DNA of 64,000 nucleotides from JAEMQF01 sp031419715. Lineage in GTDB: Bacteria; Pseudomonadota; Gammaproteobacteria; Burkholderiales; Burkholderiaceae_C. A program made the translations under genes and the position numbers. The notes under the pieces are model-generated. The model was not told the origin of the DNA. It worked only from the letters and a program-made list of their open reading frames with translations, and searched no databases. Positions 35,237 to 43,999 of this stretch are shown here, in pieces (position 1 is the first letter of the stretch; each line of letters opens with the position of its first letter). The DNA lies in contig JANOLJ010000336.1 in assembly GCA_031419715.1 (NCBI GenBank), forward strand, positions 1 through 64,000, in the 5' to 3' direction.

Positions 35237-35330
35237 CCGTTCACGGGAGCCCCATCGGGCGGGGCAACAGGGCCATACTGCCCACTCACGAGCCGGCCGG
35301 CACATTGATCGGCACGGTCATTAACGCCAG

Positions 35331-37832
35331 ATGGCGTGTTGCCAGCCCCCGATGCGACCTACCGAACCGCGACTGCAGTCCGCCCTTGATGCGGCGATGA
35401 ATCAAGTCAAGGTGACCGCCGCCGCGGTCGCCGAACGCGTGTCTGAAGTTCTGGGCACGATGGCCCGATCGACACCACGCGCTTCCGATCGCGAACAGAT
35501 GCTGTCTGCGCAGCAGGATCTGCTGCGCAGCATGGGTGAGTTTCACCGGGTGTTCAAGGAAGTCCTTGGCGAGAAAATGAACCACGAGCTCGCACAACGT
35601 CGGCCCGCCAAGCGAGCTGCGGCCATCGCCGATTGGGAGTCGCTCAGCCTGGTAGAAGAAGACGAAGTCGAGGAGCAACTGCATGCCGATCGCATCACAC
35701 AAATGATCGCCCATGAGTGTGATGCCCAGTTGCGCGAGCTTGGTTCATACATGAACGCATTGACTCGCACGGCGCCGGGGTCGGCGCAGGGAAATCCGCT
35801 GCGTGCCGAAGTGTTGGGTACGGCGATGTATCGAGCCATCGAAGCCGTGAGCGACGAGCGCGAAGTGCGCAAACTGCTGGCCCGCGATCTGGGCCAAACG
35901 CTCGCGCGGGCGATGCCCGCGTGCTACGCCGAGATTTTGAGCGACTTGAAATTGCGCGGCATCAAGCCAGCCGCGATGACGCTGCGAAGTGTCGAAGGCC
36001 CAGGGGTTGCGCTCGGTTCCGCGAACTCTGGCTACGCAACGCTGTCACCCCCGGGCACCTTGGATCCGAACGGACCCACGAGCTCGCGCGGCGGGATGTC
36101 GTCGCGCAGCGGCCTGCTGGATACCGCCCCCGAACGCTCCAGAGCGGGAACTACCAGCGGGCGCGGTGGGCTTGAGCGGCAGATGCCCTCACCCGCCGAT
36201 CAAGCCGATGCGCAGATGATGACGCTGTTGCGGCGCCTGACGACGCTCGCCACCACGCCCCCCGCAGCCGCAATCGCGACAGGTGATGGGCACGGTACAG
36301 GCGCTGGCGAAGCCCAGAGCCCATTCCAACCAACCCAACCGCTGCGCCACAGCATGCATCTGGCGGCGGAGGATTCGCGGTCGGGTCTGATGGCGGTAAA
36401 CCTGATCCACGCGAACCGCGACGAATTGAGGCAGGCCACCGCGGGCAAGCTCGATCACATGGTGATCGATGTCGTCGCTGGCCTGTTCGATCAGATTCTT
36501 TCCGATTCGCGCGTGTCGCCGCACATGGCACGCCAGATCGCGCGTTTGCAACTGCCGGTCCTGCGGGTCGCCTTGACCGACAGCAGTTTCTTCTCTTCAC
36601 GCCGCCATCCGGTGCGCCGATTTGTGAATCGGATGGCGTCGTTGGCTTGTGGCTTCGATGACTTCGACGCTGGGCCCGGCCTGGACTTCATCTCCAGGAT
36701 TCGCGATCTCGTCCAGGAAGTCGTCGATGGCGACTTCGATCGGCTCGATCTCTATGAAATCAAGCTGGAGACACTGGAGAGCTTCATCGCGGGCCAGACG
36801 AAAGTCGAGGCTGAACAGACCGGCGCGGTCAGCACGATCGAGGACAAGGAGTCCGAACTTCGCATCCAGCAGCGCTACATGCAGCAGTTGCGGTCCGCAC
36901 TCTCACCCCTGTCGCTGCCCGACTATCTGGGCGACTTCCTGGCACAGGTCTGGAGTCAGGCGTTGGTACTCGCCGCGACCCGCGACGGGAGCGCGTCGGA
37001 GCGTCTCGCGCGCTATACGCGCACCGGGCGCGACCTGATCATGAGCGTTCAGCCGCAGGGCACACCGGCTCTGCGCAAGAAGTTCTTGTCACAGCTACCC
37101 CTGCTGATGAAGGACCTGAACGAGGGCATGAAATTCATCGGCTGGCCGGAGGTCGCGCAGAAAGAGTTCTTCGGCAAGCTGTTACCGGCTCACGCCGAGT
37201 CGTTGAAGGGAAAACCCCTTTCCGAACTCGACCACAACATGCTGCTCAAGCAGCTCGAGGCGGCACTCAGCGTACCCGTCCCGGGGGCGGATACGGTGAA
37301 TGCCCACACCCCCCTTCCTGTACTCGCAGACGTCGTCGACGTCGAACAGCGCTTTACGCCCGAGGAAGCGAAGGCAGTGGGGCTGGTGACCGAATCGAAC
37401 ATCAACTGGAGCGATACCCTCGACCTCGGCTTGGGGGCGGATTCCGAGTCGCCGAATGACGAGGTGGAAACGCCGCAATCGGAACAAGACTCCCGGATCG
37501 ACATGAACCCTGCGAGCGACACCGAAGGTGATGAGCCAACGCGCGGAGCGCAGTTGTTCGATCACATCCAACTCGGGTTCGTCTATCAGATGCATTTGAA
37601 GGACGACTGGCAAAAGGTTCGCCTGACGTACATGAGCCCCGGACGACAGTTTTTCGTGTTCACGCGAGGCAAGAAGTATCAGGAAACGATATCCGTCACG
37701 TCACGCATGCTGACCCGCATGTGCGAGACCGGTCGCTTCCGAGCCTTTGAACACAAGTACCTGATGGACCGCGCGTCGCACCGCGCTCGCAAGCAACTTG
37801 CTGAGTTGCTGACACAAACCGCCGCCCGCTGA
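35331..37832 (+). CDS. DUF1631 family protein
   Basis: An 833-residue protein of the DUF1631 family, large and mostly helical, with no signal peptide or membrane spans. A variable Gly/Ser/Thr-rich stretch lies near residues 215-290. The C-terminal 100 residues (IQLGFVYQMHLKDDWQ, then VRLTYMSPGRQFFVFTRG) form a compact beta-rich domain reminiscent of PilZ-like folds. The function is unknown. ATG at 35331 and 35352 are both possible; neither has a clear ribosome-binding site. Confidence 0.8.
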   Translation: MACCQPPMRPTEPRLQSALDAAMNQVKVTAAAVAERVSEVLGTMARSTPRASDREQMLSAQQDLLRSMGEFHRVFKEVLGEKMNHELAQRRPAKRAAAIADWESLSLVEEDEVEEQLHADRITQMIAHECDAQLRELGSYMNALTRTAPGSAQGNPLRAEVLGTAMYRAIEAVSDEREVRKLLARDLGQTLARAMPACYAEILSDLKLRGIKPAAMTLRSVEGPGVALGSANSGYATLSPPGTLDPNGPTSSRGGMSSRSGLLDTAPERSRAGTTSGRGGLERQMPSPADQADAQMMTLLRRLTTLATTPPAAAIATGDGHGTGAGEAQSPFQPTQPLRHSMHLAAEDSRSGLMAVNLIHANRDELRQATAGKLDHMVIDVVAGLFDQILSDSRVSPHMARQIARLQLPVLRVALTDSSFFSSRRHPVRRFVNRMASLACGFDDFDAGPGLDFISRIRDLVQEVVDGDFDRLDLYEIKLETLESFIAGQTKVEAEQTGAVSTIEDKESELRIQQRYMQQLRSALSPLSLPDYLGDFLAQVWSQALVLAATRDGSASERLARYTRTGRDLIMSVQPQGTPALRKKFLSQLPLLMKDLNEGMKFIGWPEVAQKEFFGKLLPAHAESLKGKPLSELDHNMLLKQLEAALSVPVPGADTVNAHTPLPVLADVVDVEQRFTPEEAKAVGLVTESNINWSDTLDLGLGADSESPNDEVETPQSEQDSRIDMNPASDTEGDEPTRGAQLFDHIQLGFVYQMHLKDDWQKVRLTYMSPGRQFFVFTRGKKYQETISVTSRMLTRMCETGRFRAFEHKYLMDRASHRARKQLAELLTQTAAR

Positions 37833-37866
37833 CGTTCATTCGGCGGCCCGCGCGCCCGTCACCGGG

Positions 37867-38955
37867 TCAAGCAGACACCCACTGCCGCACCAGACGCAAC
37901 GCCGCCAGCAAACTCGATGGATCGGCCGTTCCGGTGCCGGCAATGTCGAACGCCGTACCGTGGTCAGGACTGGCGCGGACAAAGGGCAAGCCAAGCGTGA
38001 CGTTGACACCGTCCGCGACGCCCAAGTACTTCACCGGAATCAGGCCGTGGTCATGCGTCATGGCCACAACCACATCGAACTCTCCCGGATGCCCACTTCC
38101 CGGTGCCGCGCCCGCTGCCGCCAGCGCATTGCGCGCGCGCATGAATACGGTGTCGGGCGCGAACGGCCCTTGCGCATCAATGCCCTGCGCGCGCGCCGCT
38201 GCGATGGCCGGCGCGATGATGCGCTGCTCTTCATCGCCGAACAGTCCGCCTTCACCCGCATGCGGGTTCAATCCGGCCACCGCGATCCGAGGCTGCGACT
38301 GCCCCCAGCAGGGTGCGCTGCGGTGCGCAATGCGGATGGTTTCCAACACCGCGTCGTAAGTGACGGCATCGATCGCCTTGCGCAGCGACAGATGAATCGT
38401 CACCAACACGACTCGAAGCTGATCATTCGCAAGCATCATGCGCACCTGTGGCGGCACGCCCGGAGCGGTCCGCGCGGCCAGCGCCTGCAGCATCTCCGTG
38501 TGCCCTGGGTAGGGCACACCTGCCGCAGCGAGCGCCTCCTTGTGAATCGGCGCCGTGACGATGGCACCCACCGCGCCGCTCAGCGCCAGCCGAACGGCCG
38601 CTTCAATGCAGGCGGCCGCGGCTTGGCCGGCCCGGGCGTCGACCTGACCTATCGGTGCATCGATCAGGTCCGAGGCCAGTGCATCGACTTGCAGCACCGG
38701 CACACAAGCCGCTGGCGCGGCGAACGCATCCGCCGCGGACGCAATGCGCGCCACCGCAAGCCCACCGCCCGTCAACGCCACCGCACGACGCATCACGCCA
38801 ATGTCTCCGACCACGAAACAGCCCGCCGCGTGCGTTGAGCGCCACAGCTTGGCAACGATCTCCGGGCCAATGCCGCAGGCGTCGCCCATCGTCAATGCGA
38901 TCGGAAGCCGCGGCGCCTCACACCGCCGCAACGAGCCTGGCGCGTCGGGCGTCAT
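37867..38955 (-). CDS. pdxA: 4-hydroxythreonine-4-phosphate dehydrogenase
   Basis: A 362-residue NAD- and metal-dependent enzyme of the DXP-dependent pyridoxal phosphate pathway. TMGDACGIGPE is at residues 22-32; GHTEML, NPHAGEGG and MTHDHGLIP supply the metal and substrate ligands. ATG 38955 is chosen because it begins just before the conserved start; the frame runs upstream into the divergent protease gene. It is not beside ksgA here, a common partner. Confidence 0.94.
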   Translation of the reverse strand: MTPDAPGSLRRCEAPRLPIALTMGDACGIGPEIVAKLWRSTHAAGCFVVGDIGVMRRAVALTGGGLAVARIASAADAFAAPAACVPVLQVDALASDLIDAPIGQVDARAGQAAAACIEAAVRLALSGAVGAIVTAPIHKEALAAAGVPYPGHTEMLQALAARTAPGVPPQVRMMLANDQLRVVLVTIHLSLRKAIDAVTYDAVLETIRIAHRSAPCWGQSQPRIAVAGLNPHAGEGGLFGDEEQRIIAPAIAAARAQGIDAQGPFAPDTVFMRARNALAAAGAAPGSGHPGEFDVVVAMTHDHGLIPVKYLGVADGVNVTLGLPFVRASPDHGTAFDIAGTGTADPSSLLAALRLVRQWVSA

Positions 38956-39008
38956 CGCGCCTGGGCCGAAGCAGGGTCGCGCGGCGGCGTATCCGCGCGC
39001 GACCTGCC

Positions 39009-39037
39009 CTGACCTGGGGCACTGTTCAGCCCATAAT
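39009..39037 (+). promoter_or_regulatory. Candidate promoter of the DegS-like protease
   Basis: CTGACC (39009-39014) and CATAAT (39032-39037) have a 17-base spacer and lie about 80 bases before the ATG at 39116, in the space between divergent genes. It is read by eye, and the -35 is weak. Confidence 0.3.
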
Positions 39038-39115
39038 CCCGAGTCCGGCACGCGCCCGACAAGAGAAAGAGGCAGGCCTCGATTGCGCCGCGTGATGTCA
39101 TTCCGAGTCTCTCCA

Positions 39116-40291
39116 ATGCGCAGAACCTGGCTGATTTTCTCCCAAGCTGTCACCGTCGCGGTGGCCATGCTGTTTGTCGTGGCCACGCTCAAGCCCGAGT
39201 GGCTGAAACGGACCGACGCGGCAGTGCCGGCATCGACCAGCGCCGAACCGACAGCCGCATTGCAGCCCGTGCTGCTGAACGCGCCGACGGCAGCGAGCAG
39301 CTACAGCGCCGCCGCCAAGCGCGCGACGCCCGCCGTCGTCAGCATCACCGCCAGCAAGGCGCCGACGCGCAATTCGAACGCGAACGACCCGTGGTTTCAG
39401 TTCTTCTTCGGCGAGCGCTCGCGGCAGATGCCGCAAGACGCGCAAGTCGGCCTCGGTTCGGGGGTGATTGTCGCGGCGAACGGCCATCTGTTGACGAACA
39501 ACCATGTGATCGAGGGCGCCGACGACATTGAAGTGATGTTGACCGACGGCCGTCAAGCCAAGGCCCGCCTGGTCGGTACCGATCCGGATACCGACTTGGC
39601 CGTGCTGAAGATCGAACTCGATCGCCTGCCCGTCATCGGCATCGGCAACAGCGAACAGCTGCAGGTGGGTGACGTGGTGCTCGCGATCGGCAATCCCTTC
39701 GGTGTGGGCCAAACAGTCACCTCAGGAATCATCAGCGCGCTGGGGCGCAACCAGCTGGGCATCAACACCTTCGAGAACTTCATCCAGACCGATGCCGCGA
39801 TCAACCCCGGCAATTCCGGCGGCGCTCTGGTTGACGCCAGCGGCAACCTGTTGGGCATCAACACCGCCATCTACTCGCGCACCGGCGGCAACATGGGCAT
39901 TGGATTCGCGATTCCGGCGAGCACGGCCATGCTGGTGATGCAGAGCCTGATTCAAGACGGGCATGTCGTCAGGGGTTGGATCGGCGTCGAGCCTCGCGAC
40001 CTGACGCCCGAAATCGCGCAGACCTTGAACCTGCCGATCAAGCAGGGCGTACTGATCACCGGGGTACTGCACAGCGGCCCGGCAAGTGCCGCGGGCCTGC
40101 GGCCTGGCGATGTCGTCGTGAAGATCGCGGGGGCGCCCGTGACAAACACCGCGCAATTGCTCAGCGCCGTGGCTGCATTGCGACCGCAGGCGCATGCCAT
40201 GGTCAGCGTGCAGCGAGGCGACGCGGCATTGGAACTGGATGTCACGGTCGCGCAGCGACCCAAGGCGCGGCCCCAGCGCAATCCGCGCTGA
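39116..40291 (+). CDS. Trypsin-like serine protease with one PDZ domain (DegS/HhoB type)
   Basis: A 391-residue periplasmic protease held by an N-terminal membrane anchor (residues 6-24). The triad is H130 (NNHVIE), D160 (DTDLAVLK) and S234 (GNSGG). A single PDZ domain (about 275-375) follows, as in DegS, instead of the two of DegP. ATG 39116 is chosen; an ATG at 39095 would add seven residues. It converges with tatC, a usual arrangement in the order. It may act in envelope stress sensing or quality control. Confidence 0.9.
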   Translation: MRRTWLIFSQAVTVAVAMLFVVATLKPEWLKRTDAAVPASTSAEPTAALQPVLLNAPTAASSYSAAAKRATPAVVSITASKAPTRNSNANDPWFQFFFGERSRQMPQDAQVGLGSGVIVAANGHLLTNNHVIEGADDIEVMLTDGRQAKARLVGTDPDTDLAVLKIELDRLPVIGIGNSEQLQVGDVVLAIGNPFGVGQTVTSGIISALGRNQLGINTFENFIQTDAAINPGNSGGALVDASGNLLGINTAIYSRTGGNMGIGFAIPASTAMLVMQSLIQDGHVVRGWIGVEPRDLTPEIAQTLNLPIKQGVLITGVLHSGPASAAGLRPGDVVVKIAGAPVTNTAQLLSAVAALRPQAHAMVSVQRGDAALELDVTVAQRPKARPQRNPR

Positions 40292-40300
40292 CAGCATTGT

Positions 40301-41086
40301 TCAGGGATTCTGCGTTTCTGCCGCTGGCGGCTGGGTGTGGCGAATGAAGATCTGCGCCGCCCAGATGCCCACTTCATAGAGCAGGCACATCGGGATCGCC
40401 AACGCCAACTGCGACACCACATCGGGCGGCGTGATGATCGCGGCGACGATGAACGCGAGCACGATGAAGTAGCTGCGAAATGCCTTCAGCTTCTCGATGC
40501 TGACCAGCCCCATGCGCGCCAGCACCACCACGACGACGGGAACTTCAAATGAGGCGCCGAAGGCAATGAACATCGTCAGCACGAAGCTGAGGTAGGCCTC
40601 GATGTCAGGCGCGGCCGTGATGCTCTTCGGCGCAAAGCTCTGAATGAACTTGAACACCTGGCCGAACACGAAGAAATAGCAGAACGCGACGCCGACGAAA
40701 AACAGCAGCGTGCTTGAGATCACGAGCGGCATGACCAAACGCTTCTCGTGCGTGTAAAGACCCGGGGCCACAAACGCCCAGACCTGGTAGAGCACGACCG
40801 GCAAGGCCAGCAAGAAGGCGGCCAGCAATGTGATCTTCAGCGGCACCAGGAATGGCGAGATGACATTCGTCGCAATCAGCGTCGTACCCTTGGGCAAATG
40901 CGCCACCAGTGGCGCGGCGAGCAAGTCATACAGCTCACCCGGCCCGGGCCAGAGCGCCAACGCGGCAAAACACACGCCCACGGCGATGGCCGCGCGCACC
41001 AGCCGGTCGCGCAACTCCACCAAGTGCGAGACAAAGGGCTGCTCGGTGCCCGCGAGTTCGTCGGGCTCGTCTGGCTTGCCGCTCAT
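40301..41086 (-). CDS. tatC: Sec-independent translocase TatC
   Basis: A 261-residue core of the twin-arginine translocase with six membrane spans. SHLVELRDRLV near residues 19-29 and the PFLVPLK and FVAPGLYTHEK segments bind the signal peptide. It ends in a short cytoplasmic tail. tatB ends 7 bases upstream, so tatA, tatB and tatC form one operon. The Rieske protein in this window is a likely Tat client. Confidence 0.96.
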   Translation of the reverse strand: MSGKPDEPDELAGTEQPFVSHLVELRDRLVRAAIAVGVCFAALALWPGPGELYDLLAAPLVAHLPKGTTLIATNVISPFLVPLKITLLAAFLLALPVVLYQVWAFVAPGLYTHEKRLVMPLVISSTLLFFVGVAFCYFFVFGQVFKFIQSFAPKSITAAPDIEAYLSFVLTMFIAFGASFEVPVVVVVLARMGLVSIEKLKAFRSYFIVLAFIVAAIITPPDVVSQLALAIPMCLLYEVGIWAAQIFIRHTQPPAAETQNP

Positions 41087-41093
41087 GCGCGCC

Positions 41094-41579
41094 TCAAGTC
41101 GCGGCGCGCGGCGGGCGGTAGCGTGCCACGCGCGCGGCGCCGGACTGGGCTCGCACGCGGATCCCCTGGCGTTGCTTGTACCACTGCGGCGTCGCGCCGC
41201 GCTTCAGACGCCAGCGTTTGCCCGGGTGCTTATAGGCCGGCGGCGGTGGCGTCCAGGTTTCGCCCGTCGTTGCGGGGCCGAGAATGGCGCCACTGGCGTC
41301 TTGCCAGGTCTTGTCGAATTCGGTGCTGGTCTGGTGAATCTGGTTCGACACGGTCTGCTCCACGTCGCGCGCCGCGTCCTCGACCTGACTCTTCATCTTC
41401 TTTAGTTCTTCGAGTTCGATCGACCGATTAACTTCCGCCTTGACATCGGCCACATAGCGCTGCGCCTTGCCGATGAAGTGACCAACCGTGCGCGCCACTC
41501 GCGGCAGTTTTTCCGGGCCGATCACGATCAACGCGACCGCGCCAATCAGGGCGATCTTGTCGAATCCGAAGTCAATCAT
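41094..41579 (-). CDS. tatB: Sec-independent translocase TatB
   Basis: A 161-residue protein. The N-terminal span MIDFGFDKIALIGAVALIV with Glu and Pro in GPEKLPR is the TatB start, followed by an amphipathic helix and a loosely conserved polar tail that ends in basic residues. It works with TatC as the signal-peptide receptor. Confidence 0.95.
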   Translation of the reverse strand: MIDFGFDKIALIGAVALIVIGPEKLPRVARTVGHFIGKAQRYVADVKAEVNRSIELEELKKMKSQVEDAARDVEQTVSNQIHQTSTEFDKTWQDASGAILGPATTGETWTPPPPAYKHPGKRWRLKRGATPQWYKQRQGIRVRAQSGAARVARYRPPRAAT

Positions 41580-41616
41580 GGCGTCACCCGCGGCACGCTT
41601 TCAAGGCGGCAAGCGT

Positions 41617-41862
41617 TCAAGACTTGCGCGTGGCCTCGACGTCCACCGTGTTCGGGTCAGCCGCCTTCGGTGCCGCCGAAACTTGCTGTTGCGCCGCTGC
41701 CGCTGCTTCCGCGTTGGCGGCGCCGCCGTCCTTGACCCCGTCTTTGAAGCCCTTCACTGCCCCACCGAGGTCAGCCCCGATGTTCTTGAGCTTCTTCGTG
41801 CCAAAGACCAGCACGACGATCACGAGCACGATCAACCAATGCCAAATGCTGAATGAACCCAT
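41617..41862 (-). CDS. tatA: Sec-independent translocase TatA
   Basis: An 81-residue pore-forming subunit. The short N-terminal span (SIWHWLIVLVIVVLVFG) is followed by TKKLKNIGADLGGAVKGFK, the amphipathic helix typical of TatA. It is first in tatABC; the HIT gene is upstream on the same strand. Confidence 0.95.
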   Translation of the reverse strand: MGSFSIWHWLIVLVIVVLVFGTKKLKNIGADLGGAVKGFKDGVKDGGAANAEAAAAAQQQVSAAPKAADPNTVDVEATRKS

Positions 41863-41990
41863 GTCGATCTCCTTGTGACGCCGTATGACGAGCGGGCAAT
41901 TCTAGGTCAGGGGCCGTTCGAGTCCGAATCGCACCCCGAGGTTCAACACCTTGGATCGGGTGTCGCGAATGGCGTTGAAGCCCGCAACGG

Positions 41991-42350
41991 TCAGCCCTTG
42001 GCCCATGGCCGCGGCCCACCCATGACGTGCATGTGAACATGCTGCACCTCCTGGCGCCCGTCCTCGCCGGTGTTGATCAGCGTGCGAAATCCGTTTGTCA
42101 CACCGAGGTCCAGGGCCAGCCGCGGCGCCAAGCGCAACATGTGGCCGAGCATCGCCCGGTGCGAGTCATTGATGTCGTAGAGCGTGGCGATGTGCTGTTT
42201 CGGTATCAGCAAGAAGTGCACCGGCGCCCAGGGTGCGATGTCGTGAAAGCCGAACACCTGTTCGTCTTCATGAACCTTGCGGCTCGGGATCTTGCCAGCG
42301 ACGATTTTGCAGAAGATGCAGTGGGGATCGTGGGTCACGCGTGATTCCAT
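41991..42350 (-). CDS. HIT family nucleotide-binding protein
   Basis: A 119-residue histidine-triad hydrolase or transferase acting on nucleoside phosphoramidates. The triad is HVHMH (H104, H106, H108), and two Cys near residues 11-14 (CIFC) mark the zinc-binding type. The ATG at 42350 matches the family start; the frame further upstream covers another gene. It lies in the conserved hisE to tatA block. Confidence 0.92.
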   Translation of the reverse strand: MESRVTHDPHCIFCKIVAGKIPSRKVHEDEQVFGFHDIAPWAPVHFLLIPKQHIATLYDINDSHRAMLGHMLRLAPRLALDLGVTNGFRTLINTGEDGRQEVQHVHMHVMGGPRPWAKG

Positions 42351-42358
42351 CGTTGCTT

Positions 42359-42742
42359 TCAATCCGGCATGGGCATCGGCGCGTTGCTGTTCAGGTTCAG
42401 CCAGCCGCGCACCACACGGTACAGAAACCAGATTGAAATGATCCCCCAGGCGATCCAGCCCGGCACCAGGAACAACAACCACAGCCACGATGTGACGAGG
42501 TACAGCCCGCCGGCCCACAACACGCTGCGAATGCGCCAGCGAAAGTGCGACTCCTGCCAACTGCCCAGCGCGTCGTCTTTCTTGACGACATCGATGATGA
42601 ACGCCACGATCAACAGCACGACACTCGCCTGCACGCCCGGCAACACGGCGCCGATGGCGACGATGGTGTGCAGCAAGTAGCTGATGTGTCCGGTGGTTTT
42701 CAGCGATCTCTCGCGCTCGATGACATCGATCACCTGGTTCAT
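42359..42742 (-). CDS. DUF4870-like membrane protein
   Basis: A 127-residue protein with about three membrane spans (residues 20-47, 69-100) and a hydrophilic N-terminus. Its sequence and position after hisE match the DUF4870-type proteins of Burkholderiales. AAGGAG (42750-42755) lies seven bases upstream of the ATG. The start overlaps the hisE stop (ATGA). Function unknown. Confidence 0.75.
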   Translation of the reverse strand: MNQVIDVIERERSLKTTGHISYLLHTIVAIGAVLPGVQASVVLLIVAFIIDVVKKDDALGSWQESHFRWRIRSVLWAGGLYLVTSWLWLLFLVPGWIAWGIISIWFLYRVVRGWLNLNSNAPMPMPD

Positions 42743-43089
42743 GTTCCATCTCCTTCGCGCACCTGAAGTTTGCGCGCTGCAAACTCCTCCAACCCCGATT
42801 GCCCTTCGCGACGCTCCAGCTCCTTCAATACATCGACGGGCGACAGGCCGAACGCCGCCAACGCAAGCATGCTGTGAAACCACAGGTCGGCGACTTCATG
42901 AATGATTTTCCCGGTGTCGCCGTCTTTGCACGCCATCACCGTCTCGGTCGCCTCTTCACCGATTTTCTTCAGTATCGCGTCGGTGCCCTTGGCCATCAGC
43001 CGCGCGACATAGCTCTTGTCAGGGTCGCCCTGGCGGCGTGCTTCGATCACCTGCGCCAGGCGCTCCAAGGTCTGATTGCTGTTCGTCAC
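42739..43089 (-). CDS. hisE: Phosphoribosyl-ATP diphosphatase
   Basis: A 116-residue enzyme of step two of histidine synthesis, removing pyrophosphate from phosphoribosyl-ATP. KIGEEATETVMACKD and EVADLWFHSMLALAAFGL are the MazG-like metal-binding helices. It starts with GTG at 43089. hisI lies 15 bases upstream, and both are separate genes rather than a hisIE fusion. Confidence 0.93.
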   Translation of the reverse strand: MTNSNQTLERLAQVIEARRQGDPDKSYVARLMAKGTDAILKKIGEEATETVMACKDGDTGKIIHEVADLWFHSMLALAAFGLSPVDVLKELERREGQSGLEEFAARKLQVREGDGT

Positions 43090-43104
43090 GATGCGTCAAC
43101 CCTG

Positions 43105-43497
43105 TCAGGATGCATAGATGCTCGCCGGATCTTTCAAGACTGGATCGACAGGCTCCCACACCCCGTCGCGCAGCACCTGGAAAAAACATGAGTGGCGCCC
43201 GGTATGGCAGGCGATCGACGGGTCATGGCCGCGCTGTTCGACCTTGAGCAACACCACGTCGTGGTCGCAATCCAGGCGCACTTCCAGCACTTTCTGCACA
43301 TGACCGCTGGCTTCGCCCTTGTGCCACAGGCGTTGCCGCGAGCGGCTGAAATACACCGCCTCACCGCGTTGCACCGTCTGGCTCAAGGCCTCGCGATTCA
43401 TGTAGGCGAACATCAGCACGTCGTTGCTGCCGGCCTCTTGCGCAATCACCGGCACCAAGCCTTGTGCATCCCACTTGATTTCAGCGAGCCAGTCCAT
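43105..43497 (-). CDS. hisI: Phosphoribosyl-AMP cyclohydrolase
   Basis: A 130-residue zinc enzyme opening the adenine ring in step three of histidine synthesis. Ligands are visible as DCDHD and CHTGRHSCFF; AYMNREAL and SRSRQRLWHKG are also typical. ATG 43497 is used, since the frame upstream overlaps mutT. The usual upstream hisF is missing: mutT lies there. Confidence 0.94.
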   Translation of the reverse strand: MDWLAEIKWDAQGLVPVIAQEAGSNDVLMFAYMNREALSQTVQRGEAVYFSRSRQRLWHKGEASGHVQKVLEVRLDCDHDVVLLKVEQRGHDPSIACHTGRHSCFFQVLRDGVWEPVDPVLKDPASIYAS

Positions 43498-43522
43498 GCC
43501 GCCCAGTGTAGCGGCGCGTCTC

Positions 43523-43999
43523 TCAGCTGCTGTGGGTTGCGCCGGCAAAGCCCTGCTCGTCGGCGAACCAGCGCAACACCGGCAGGCTGCCGGGCAACAA
43601 CGGCGTGACGCTGACCGGCAACGTCTGCCATGCGCAGCGTTGGCCTTCACGCATTTCCAGGCTGCCACTCCAGGAGAACACCTTGCAGAAGTGCAGGCGC
43701 ACCCGGGCATGTGGGTAATCCATCGTCTCGGTTTTCCAGGCCTGCGCCGCGCCGATGGCGATGCCCAGCTCTTCGTGCAACTCGCGCGCCAATGTCTGAA
43801 GGGTCGTCTCCCCCGCTTCGAGCTTGCCCCCGGGGAATTCCCAGTAGCCGGCGAACACCTTGCCCGGCGGGCGTGTCGTCATGAGGAAGCGCCCCGCGGC
43901 GTCGATCAGCACGCCCACGGCAACGTCCACCGGCACGCGCTGCACGAGCGACGCACCGGCTGTCGCGTCGCTCGCGTTCGTGTCGGCGGGGCAGTTCAA
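43523..43999 (-). CDS. mutT: MutT-type Nudix hydrolase (8-oxo-dGTP diphosphatase)
   Basis: A 158-residue Nudix protein that should clean oxidised dGTP from the nucleotide pool. The Nudix box (about residues 57-80) is complete, ending REL then HEELGI. The start is probably TTG 43999, whose TTGA overlaps the stop of the ATPase gene in the way ATGA does elsewhere here; GTG at 43945 or 43936 are alternatives. Confidence 0.82.
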   Translation of the reverse strand: MNCPADTNASDATAGASLVQRVPVDVAVGVLIDAAGRFLMTTRPPGKVFAGYWEFPGGKLEAGETTLQTLARELHEELGIAIGAAQAWKTETMDYPHARVRLHFCKVFSWSGSLEMREGQRCAWQTLPVSVTPLLPGSLPVLRWFADEQGFAGATHSS

